From Pyrenula massariospora (taxonomy: Eukaryota > Ascomycota > Eurotiomycetes > Pyrenulales > Pyrenulaceae): a DNA stretch of 64,000 bases. The notes under the pieces are model-generated. The model made no database searches, was not told the origin of the DNA, and saw only the letters and a program-made list of their open reading frames with translations. The position numbers and the translations under genes were made by a program. The first letter of the stretch is position 1; each line of letters starts with the position of its first letter. The stretch is from NCBI GenBank assembly GCA_021030905.1, contig JAGFMI010000024.1:248001-312000 (forward strand), given 5' to 3'. Of this stretch, positions 55,412 through 64,000 are shown piece after piece.

Positions 55412-56236
55412 GTGGGAACGACAGGGGCCAGGTTGATCCGGGAACTTGCACGGGGAAATTTGGATTGATTGGGAAGGCTTGGACGGATATGGCGTCAGGG
55501 GAGCGCTGTTAGTGCCTCTTGGTACCAATCAGCCATGTGGCCAACTTGGAATCGATGCGCAGATAAAATCTGTAGATAGGGCTGTCTCGTCCAGGAAGCT
55601 CAGTGACTGTGTCGAGAAAGAAGCACGAGCAGACTAGAAACAGAGCACAGATAGACAACGTGAATCTAACGATTTATCAAGGAGTGGCCAAAGAAGAAGA
55701 CTAGGTCAAGTCCACACCTATTTTCCAATTCTACAAATACTCGACAAGGCTTGAAAGCTTATGTATTCTAGAAGTACAAATTAAAAGTCATCGATATATT
55801 ATGCTTCCCCACGCTATCTAAGGCGCTATCCACAAGTGCCATCCATCCTGTAATATGTTTCCCTTGTAGCAAGAAAAAAAACAAAGGCAAAATAGAACAA
55901 GAATTCAAACCCCCTTACCCGCCGAAAGGGCCGCATAACGCAGCGAAACCCCCCGAACACCATTCTATCCCATCCATCCACATGCACCAGACACCGCGCC
56001 GATGCGCAATGCAATGCGATATAATGACCAAAACGCCCAACCACCGAATTTCTCGCAACGCCCACCTCTCCCTACTCCTCATCCCCATGCTCATCCAACC
56101 TCCTATAATCCGCCTCAATGCCTTCCCCCTCACTCTCACGCTCCGATCTCCTCCCAAACAGACCCAGGCCCGGCCCCAAAAAGAACCCATCGCTCCTCGG
56201 ACCCTCACGACAGATGAATTCCTCCATCAAGACCTC
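55412..56236. other. Convergent 3' region between hydrolase and zinc transporter genes
   Basis: Both neighbours end here, so this is mainly 3' untranslated and spacer DNA. Overlapping open frames on both strands at 55820-56230 have no conserved features. Nothing else was seen. Confidence 0.45.
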
Positions 56237-58100
56237 CTAAGTCTTCTTGCCGTCTGGCCCATCCCCTTCCTTCCCACTGCCACCACCCCCACCACAGCAT
56301 TGCTTATCTGGAGCGCACTCATCCACGCACTCGAGCAAACACCCCTGTCGGCGCGCAATGCTGCTATTCCGGCTCAGGGTTCCCTCATGGGACAATGTCC
56401 CAAAATCCCTACCCCCTCGCGCGGCCAAGATTGGCGTGCTCTCGTTACTCTCCCCTTCTTCGACGATCTTGGAGCAGAACTCTGGCTGGATCGTGGAACT
56501 GTGTATCCCAAATTCGTGCAGACACCTCCGTATCTGGCCGGCAAGATGCATATATGACCTCGAATTGCTTCCATCAACCTCGCAATCGACTTTTACGTGC
56601 AGACTGCCAACGTACTTCGTTTCACTAAGCTGCCAGACATGCAAATGGTGACAAGAAATCACGCCGGGGAGGGCTTCGATGTCATCTTTGATATCATCCA
56701 CGCTCATGCCGATGGGAACCGCTTGGAGCAGGATCCGCGCGGCGGAACGACACAACGGGATCGCAGAGATGAGGATTATGATCGTAATGACGAGGGAAAT
56801 GGCAGGATCGGAATAAAATCTCCACGAGAAGTCCGTTTGCCATATAAATAGAGCGGAAGCTATCACGGCAATATTGCCAAGAGCGTCGCCCATGACATGC
56901 AGGAACACGCCTCGCATGTTAAGGTCGCCGTGTGAGTGGCCGTGGCCGGACTTTTTAGCGGACTGTTCCGGGGGCTTGGCGTGGTTGTGGCCAGTGTGCC
57001 AGGAATCGTGGCGGTGGTCCTGCTTTTGGCCACGTTGAGATGCGGCGCGTGATCGGGTTCTTGAGCGTGCGGACTTAGCAGGAGATCCATTGCTGGTCAA
57101 GAGTTTCAGGTTCTGATTTGTCTGGCTTTGGTTGGGGGCAACGGCAGGGTCATCAATCACGGCTTCTTCCTCTTCGTAATCGGAGGATTCGGACTCAGAT
57201 CCTGACTCGCTATGTCTCCGTCCCGCAGCAATGATATCATGCCTAAAAGAGGCAGGGTGAATGTTGATGTTATCCAGAGACCCAAAGCCACGGCCGAAGG
57301 AGCCTGACGTTCTCCGCCTGTGGCGGCCGTAGATGTTGCCGTTCACCGGGCGCGGTTTTGGGGGAGAGCTTCCAGACTCGTCAGATTTGTGAAACTCGCG
57401 CGCAAATGTGGTAGAATGTCTTGTTCGATCAGAGTTGGGCTTTTGCCATGTACCCAGTGCACTCTGTGGCATTACGTCCGCTACATTTCCGTTCGGATCA
57501 GCGATCCGCTGCCTCTCGTCCTCCTCTTGATCATGATGAGCGTGGCCATGTTCTGCCGCAGTGATCCCGTCCTCTTTAGAATGGTCATCATGGCTATGGC
57601 CATGGTCGTGGAATAGGAACAGGCCGAGGATGTTGAACACGAATCCAACGCAGCCTACGATGAGAATGAGTACGGGTTGCGATATGGTAGGTGGTTCAAT
57701 AAATCGCTGAATCGCTTCGAGGAGGATAGACACGCAAAGTGCGATGAGGAAGACGCCATTAATCAGCGCGCCCAGTGTTTCTGCTCGTTGCCACTGTGCC
57801 AGTTAGCAGAAGGAACAGACGAGTGCAATAGCCGGGAAACGTACACCATAGGTCATCTTTGCGCTTGGTTTGGATTCTGCAATACGTACAGCCCAGAGGG
57901 CGACCACTAGCGAAAGGACATCATTCAGCATGTGGAAGGAGTCCGCAACAAGAGCGAGGGAGTGTGCATATTGGCCTAGAACATTAGCAGAAAGCAAGAT
58001 ATGGGATAACTAAATACATACCGATTATCAGCTCCACAAGAAAGAACACAACGTCAATGACAAGGAGCAGGGATATCCGGTGAGCTTTAGAGAAAGCCAT
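56237..58100 (-). CDS. Cation diffusion facilitator, Zrc1/Cot1-like vacuolar zinc transporter
   Basis: Exons 58022-58100, 57845-57975 and 56237-57793 give 588 residues. Proton-coupled antiporter that would move Zn2+ (and perhaps Co2+) into the vacuole. Six membrane helices can be placed. The metal-site HxxxD pairs are in SFHMLNDVLSL (helix 2) and HVMGDALGNI (helix 5). The family's KMTYGWQRAETLGALINGVFL spans the exon 2/3 junction. Two His-rich clusters lie in the loop before helix 5, HDHGHSHDDHS and SGHGHSHGD, joined by a basic disordered insert of about 150 residues that is longer than in yeast Zrc1. The C-terminal domain has LPGVISCHHLHVWQLSE. The tail ends in a Cys- and Gly-rich segment with CCGGGGGSG. 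The donor GTACGT of intron 2 was preferred because it restores the conserved Trp. Confidence 0.93.
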
Positions 58101-58588
58101 TGCTGGCAACGGCGCCGTGACGGCGGTTACTGCGCAATCCGGTCAGTGGAGTAGCAATGGGGCGCTAGCAAGCATCCGTAAGATACGCATAAAAAGACAT
58201 TAGATTCAAGATAGCAAGAAATGCGTGCCGACTGTTTTTCGTGAAGAAGTTTGAGGGAGTGAAGCGTTGGAGTTGATACAAGTGGCCAAACGCCAAGCAA
58301 GAGAAAAGTGCGGCAATAGTAAGGAGCATCCCCGCATCGCGTCGGGGCTGGTTGGTGGCGCTTCTCGGCGTTCCTCCTCCGAGTGCGGGACAGTAGAAGA
58401 AGCATGCTGATAAATTCCTCACTTCATATTCAGATCTCAAGACCCTTTCTAATAACAGTCAAACCTGTGCCTGCATCGAGGTTGGGGTTCCAGTAGCCCC
58501 CTTCATCATCAACCTCTATGAAGTGAAACTCCGACATCGCCGTGGTTGATCATAACGCTCCAAATACATGAGTATCCCGTCATCCAAT
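58101..58588. other. Spacer between the zinc transporter start and the myosin stop
   Basis: About 490 bp, expected to hold the transporter promoter and the myosin 3' end. Minus-strand frames at 58127-58440 are not recognised. No zinc-response element could be identified with confidence. Confidence 0.4.
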
Positions 58589-61500
58589 TCACCAATCGTC
58601 ATCCTCATCTTTGGCTTTCCCACTCATCGCACTTTGTCTCGCCCTTAAGGCTTCGGCCAAACCTCCTGCTAGACTGCCTCCACCCATGCTATTAGGCGTC
58701 GCCCTCCCACTATCTCCCCCACTTCCACTGGTCAGGCTGACCGCACTGTCTCTTGCCGGCGCTGGCGGAGGGAGCGGTTTTCTCCCTCCTGCGGCTGGTC
58801 TTTTGGCCGGAGGAGCTGGTGGTGTCGGCTTCGCTCTCGTAGCCGGGTTCGCGTTGCCATTAGCAGTCACGAAGGGGTTGATAGCGGGGTTGTTGATATT
58901 CGGCGTCGGCCGAGAGACAGCTGCTGGAGCGGATGGAGGCGGCGGCGGAGGCGGCGGGGCGCGTGTTTCTTGTATAGAGATCTCTTCAACGTAGGCGGTC
59001 GGTGCCCAGCCTTGAACACCGGATTGAGAGTTTTTGCAAAGCCACCATCCTAGAATGTAAGTCAGTTAGGAAATACTCAAGTCCAAACACTATCTTACCA
59101 TTGGTTTCTTTTTTGACAATCTCTATGATCTCGCCGGCCGAGATATTTAGTTGATTGCTGTCCGGACTTGAAAAGTCATATAACACTTTCGCCGATGGCT
59201 TGCTGGGAGCGACTGGTGCTATGGCAGGAGGTGCGGGAGGTGGTGGCGGTGGCACTCGGTGGGTGGTAGAAGTAGAATTTTCACGAGCATATCCGTTTGC
59301 TTGTGGAATAGGAACAGGGTTCCTGGTCGCAGAAGTGGCTGCGACTGGAACAGGCCTTGCCGCTGCAGGTGTAGGTCTTGGCTTGGCTCGTGAAGTAGTG
59401 TTTGATGACCCTGGACCTCCAGGACGTAGGAGCTTCCCGGATTTGATCGGCCGGGCGGCAATCTTTGCGCGCGGAGTAGGTTTCGACACTGAGGTTGGTG
59501 GCTCGCCTTGTGAAGTATGTATCTGGCCAGATTTGTATACATCGTCTCGAGGGACGTTTGGATCCTTCACGGCCTTCACCACGGCAGGTTTTCCGGGCTT
59601 CTTGTTGTATTCGATGCTGTCTCCGATTTTTAGATTGAAGCCACCAGGGCTGACAGTCTTGAACTGGAGAAAGAATTCTGTCTTAAAAACGCAGTTAATC
59701 AAGGGATCAGGCTCCTGTGGCGAGCCGACGCCGAGGGAAAACCAATCATCCTTCAATGTTGTTGCGCTAATGTATCTGACAGCTCCAATGGGTATTGTTC
59801 GTTCTGCAGATATCTGAAGCGCGTTGTTCACAATTGCTTGGACAACAATGTAGACAGCTTTGTTGGTAAGAACAAGAATTCGTGGCATCGGCTTGGATGA
59901 TCGTCCAAATTTCGTGACCAGGAGTTCGCAGCGGGATGTAAAGACGCTTCTTTCTGAAGATCCCAGATGTATAGAATCTCGGATGACAGAGCCGGTTCCA
60001 CTTCTTTTGTCGAGAGAGAGATAGTCACCATAGAATCGGCGGTAACCAACCAGTGAAAAGCGGCGGCGTTCTTTCCTCCCTTGTAACAAACGATGACCCT
60101 CATCTCGAAACCGAATCTCTTTTGTAGTCCCTTTCGTCCGTCGCCAGAATCTTTGAATCCGAGTAGCAGCCTCCGCCCGATATCGAAGATAGTTTCTCCA
60201 TGCTCGTTGTATACGGACGGCCATATTGTGCCAATATCGATCTCTCATATGCTCTAGACCGAACAAGGTTTCAGGTGTCTTGATGAAAGCCTTGGTCACA
60301 CCCATTTGATAATCTTCCTTGGGAATGCTAGTGTCTTCAAACACAATTTTGGACGCAGTCTTGACATCACCGGTGTACGTGTACTCGCCAGCATAGGACA
60401 GTCTTGGAGACAGCAAAGCGAATCTTTCGACAAATTTTTCATATGTTTGTCGGTATGCAAAGCCAGCCCTCCGAATACGCACGTTCTCCTGCAACCCTAG
60501 GTACTTGATCTGATGAAGAACATTGGGTTGATTATATTCGGTAGGAGACTTGTTCTCGTTGGGTTTAATGGTTCGAATGTACGAAGGCTGAGCTTTCATG
60601 AGGGTGTCCACCAAGTCATTTGCTGACTGTTTGATCTTGTCGCCTGCAGTAGGCGGCCGACGCTTATCATCTTGATTGACCTGATTGGGGAAGAGAGTGT
60701 GAACAAACTGATTTGAACTTGCACCAACCAGATTGAGAAGATCTTTGAGCAGTTGATCTTTGTTCTTGTCAGTCATGCCAGGAACGGCGTAACTCACATC
60801 GCCTGCGTAATGTTTGATGATAAATTGGCCTTGTCGTGACTCAAAATGAGGATTCTGAGAGAGGAAATTGAGCCTTCCAACGAAAGTCTGGTCGGCAGCA
60901 CCAGAGTCCGCGTGCGCGGTAGCACAGGCATCGTTGAGGGCAGCAAAGACGCCCGGTGGCCGCTTTTCCTCGATCAGCTGACACACCACCTTGTTGTCAA
61001 AATATTTGATAGGAGTCCATGTAATTCTCTCTCGCTCGTATTCCTCCTGCTCGGCCTTTAATGTGAGCTGAATAAAGATCTGCTGCAGTTTTTCATTAAC
61101 GTAGTTAATGCAAAGCTGCTCAAATGAATTCTTGTCGAAGATCTCAAATCCGTAGATATCAAGAATACCAATTGTGTTGGTCACGCGACCTTGAGCCTGG
61201 AGGGACACGTTTGTGCGCTCGACAATCCAGTCAAAGAGATTGAAGTATACTGCTTTGGCGAGTGCATCGCGCGTGGCTGTAGCCTGGACTGGATTGTTGG
61301 GCGATTCATACACTGACCCTCTCCGGCCACCACCCCGAGCTGTTTCGACAATACGGACTGTAAGAGCTTTTGTGACATGAGCTGCATCCACTTCAAGCAG
61401 ATAAGCAACGAAATCGACCACAGATTGATCTGCAATATCGACTCCTCCCTGGTCGTTTTCACGGAATGTGATATTGCCGGTCCACAAAATTGCCGCAATC

Positions 61501-62613
61501 ATCCGGAAAATGTTGTCCTGTTCGGCTTTACTCAGACCAATGATGCGCATGGCTTCCAATGTGTCCGCAAAATCCGAGTTGTCATCAATACCTGGAACAT
61601 CATAACATTTCGACCTGCTTGTGTAGACGTAAGACTGCGGTGACTGCACCCCGAATAAGTCTCGATACTCTTTAGGCGCAGCTTTCGTAAATTGGTAGAA
61701 TATATGGAAATTTCGTTCGTTTGTAATCTGGCCGACTACACGCGACTTTTCCAAGAGATAGTTTGTGATTTTTGCACCAACAGGATTACCTTGGTCGTTG
61801 AACTCCAATTCGAGATATTTTCCAAATCTGGAAGAGTTGTTGTTGCGTAGCGTCTTTGCGTTGCCGAATGATTCGAGGAGTGGGTTAGTGGCGAGGACCA
61901 TGTCTTTGGTCTTTTGAATGCGGGAGTCAGTCCCTCCCGATACATTTGCAATGTACTGCATCAGTCTTTTCGCTGCCTCTGTTTTACCGGCTCCTGACTC
62001 TCCTGAGATGATAACACACTGGTTGTCTTTATAAGCCTTCATATTGTAGTAGGAACCCTCTGCCACCGCGAAGACGTGCGGAGGGACTTCGAGCCGGTTC
62101 CGATCACGATACGAGTTGAGGACAGCGTCTGTATATATGCCCACTTCGAAATGTGAGTGTACGTATCAAAAGAGCTAGGGAACTACTCACAGTCCCTGAA
62201 AGGGTTGACCGAGACCAGCACATGGCCAATGTAGGTCTAACATGGTCATCAGCGCAGTGGGATATGTATGACTGGGAAGCATACATAAATCTCGCCATGT
62301 TCGAATCTTTTTTTCAAGTTCTCGTTGATGGACTCATTTGAGACCTTACTTAGTAGTGTAAGATCAGAAACTCCAACTTCCTTCTTCTTTGTGATTTCAA
62401 AGGTCGCTTTCTTAATCTGGGGCTGTCCAGACTGGCCATCAGCAGGACCCTTCCCTCGACCACCAAGAATGCCGCGCGCTCCCTTGTTCTCTCGTCTTTT
62501 TGTCTGGCCCTGGAAGTCTTGGTTAGCATAGGACTATATATATGTACGCAAATGTTGTAACTGCGCAACCCGATCTACTTACCATGCTGCCTTGGTCGGA
62601 CTGGCCCGCTCAT
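58589..62613 (-). CDS. myoA: Class I myosin (MyoA-type)
   Basis: Actin motor of endocytic patches and hyphal tips. Exons 62583-62613, 62285-62517, 62191-62236, 59099-62143 and 58589-59049 give about 1271 residues. The start is [10 protein letters not shown] and the leader is basic. The motor has the P-loop GESGAGKT near 151-158 and the TEDS-rule Ser in RRGSVYES near 379, a PAK-type site required in related fungi. IQ motifs near 739-765 ([21 protein letters not shown]) are followed by a basic TH1 lipid-binding tail (about 780-965), a Pro/Ala-rich TH2, and an SH3 domain (about 1083-1140) split by the last intron (VLYDFSS, then GWWLCKN). A polyproline run and a C-terminal acidic DEDDDW that can bind Arp2/3 complete the tail. 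Confidence 0.95.
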
Positions 62614-63137
62614 GCGAGCACAAGTAACTTTTGAACAAGAGGGAAGCAGATGATCAAACGGAGCAGGAGGAAATTAGGAGAGGGTAAGAAACGACTCAAG
62701 ACGCTCGATTAATCAGACGGTAAGAGATTGTCGAGGCCTGGTTTTCACAATTCAAATCAAATGCTAGTGGAGCCATTGGGCAGGCCTGTAACCTCGAATG
62801 TCATGCTTTGCGGGAAGCCTGGGAGGAACGCGTGGCGGAGCGCGTGGCGTTGCCGCCGTCTATGTAGCCGTGCTGTGGCGCAGCCTTGCCGGCTCCTTCA
62901 ATTCGATGATTCCATAACCATGATATCTTACCAAATAATATACATTTGCGCTACGACACTGAATTTGTCACTTTTCGTATAGTCCCTTTGGCGACACGGA
63001 TATCTTTGCGACCATTGAGGGACTTCGTATAGCGAATAGGGGTTAAAAATAGGCGGGATAGTCCTGCACAGAACCAGAGACTATACATCCGAAGATGATG
63101 GAGCATTTCTCATACAATGACTATGGCAGAAGTGGCC
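62614..63137. other. Spacer between the myosin start and the spc2 stop
   Basis: About 520 bp expected to hold the myosin promoter. A frame at 62728-62982 shows no conserved features. No repeat or RNA gene was recognised. Confidence 0.45.
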
Positions 63138-63926
63138 TCATGCCTTTCTTTTCGCTTTCCTCCCTGGCCGTTTTGGTGTATCCGCCCCTGAAGCTTCCGA
63201 TGCCTCGGTCAGGGCACCGCTCATCACAATGCTATTCCCATCGATCTCAGCAGGCTTCTCGCTTTGCCGGTTTTTGCTCATTGGATCTGCCCTCCCTACC
63301 ATATCAATACTGTTCGCTAACCATTGGTGCAATTGCGCCTTTTGCAGAAAACCATCGCTCGAAAACCACTTGTGAAATGGTGCCTGAATTTCTTCATTCA
63401 CCCACTTCTGGCCGGACGGAGCTTCATAGAGAACTTTCAGCTTGTAAACAGGCTTGTGCTTTTGGACCGATGACGAGAGAGTGAACTGCTGCTGTCAGTC
63501 ATGTCTCCTCAACCTCCTCTGGCGCAGGTACCTTCTGCCCTCCCTCTCTGTAACCGACAAACACTTTACCCGACTCTACCAGCCAGATCCAATAGGTGAG
63601 GAAGCCATTGAGAATGAAATATACAACGCATGCGACAAGAGTCCAGTCCTTGGTCTTTTCCCAACCCAGCTTCCAGTCAGCGTAGAATGTAATAGCTCCG
63701 ATTAAGACTGCGGTGTAGCCAACCCCGAGCCGAATGTTGGTAAGTCTATGACTCTGCTTCAATGTGTAGGGTTTTGAAAGTTTGGTCAAGTAAGGCGCCA
63801 AGGCATCGTCCGTTGTGTTTTTGAGGTCTGGTTAAGAAGTCAGCGGGTGCCTTGGTTAGAACAGATTGGGGCTCTCGGACCATTCAATGAGTACAGAGGA
63901 ACCTTTTGTTGATCTGAAGAAGCCAT
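63138..63926 (-). CDS. SPC2: Signal peptidase complex subunit 2 (Spc2/SPC25)
   Basis: Accessory subunit of the ER signal peptidase that helps contact the Sec61 translocon. Exons 63881-63926, 63532-63827 and 63138-63488 give about 230 residues. Exon 1 supplies MASSDQQKVPLYSLN and joins DLKNTTDDALAPYLTKL. Two membrane helices follow in a hairpin: GVGYTAVLIGAITFYADW and VACVVYFILNGFLTYWIW. The cytosolic C-terminal domain starts FTLSSSVQKHKPVYKLKVLYEAPSG and includes APFHKWFSSDGFL, typical of the family, and the protein ends in a basic PKRPGRKAKRKA. The last intron has two adjacent acceptors (AGCAG) that would differ by one Gln. The first donor, GTCCGA, is weak but keeps frame. Confidence 0.9.
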
Positions 63927-64000
63927 GGATAACGTTTCAAGTTTTGAGAAGGAGAGTGGAGAGGCAAGAATTTGCCTTAGCAGTAGCACAGAAAGATTGA

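Noticed and set aside
1-64000. Transposons, retroelements, CRISPR arrays, rRNA or polyketide-type cluster genes
   Set aside because: No reverse transcriptase, transposase, integrase, long terminal repeats, CRISPR spacing, rRNA core or synthase motifs were seen in the window.

Overview
This window is nuclear DNA from a filamentous ascomycete (Pezizomycotina). Evidence: short 38-110 nt GT-AG introns with fungal donor signals such as GTATGT and GTAAGT, genes on both strands without operons, and a set of typical mould orthologues (HapB, Rim15, Pmt4, class I myosin with a fungal tail, borealin, ARS2, TspO). A leotiomycete-like fungus is my best guess, but the class cannot be fixed from the sequence alone.

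Layout. 0.3-13.4 kb is compact and mostly housekeeping: glutathione S-transferase (-), alpha/beta hydrolase (+), AlkB-type DNA dealkylase (-) sharing a promoter with tRNA methyltransferase Trm5 (+), a conserved fungal protein of unknown function (-), a CMP/dCMP deaminase-fold protein (+), and Erg26-type sterol dehydrogenase (-) divergent from borealin (+). At 15.0-16.1 kb lies HapB/Hap2 (-). A 5.9 kb gene-poor stretch follows, with signs of a spliced non-coding leader on the minus strand. At 22-23 kb is an unrecognised cysteine-containing secreted protein (-) whose upstream DNA carries short repeats. 24.8-34.6 kb holds a PX-domain lipid protein (-), an F-box-like protein (+), ARS2/Serrate (-) and TspO (+). 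37.0-51.4 kb is three large genes in tandem on the plus strand: Rim15 kinase, Pmt4 mannosyltransferase and a fungal NLR-like receptor (hydrolase-NACHT-ankyrin). 52.4-64 kb holds pirin (-), a second alpha/beta hydrolase (+), a vacuolar-type zinc transporter (-), myosin I (-) and signal peptidase subunit Spc2 (-).

The genes do not form one pathway. Themes that recur: secretory pathway and cell surface (Pmt4, Spc2, myosin I, PX protein), nutrient and stress regulation (Rim15, HapB, TspO, zinc transporter) and nucleic-acid modification (AlkB, Trm5, deaminase, ARS2). The most unusual points are the NLR gene with a 15-nt microexon, the unclassified secreted protein with a 30-bp-period motif array upstream, a chain of four overlapping upstream ORFs before Rim15, a probable GC-AG intron and alternative mitochondrial start in Trm5, and the long apparently spliced leader upstream of HapB. 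I saw no transposon, retroelement, CRISPR array, rRNA or convincing tRNA. Exon boundaries were read by eye from splice signals and frame continuity; all are predictions.
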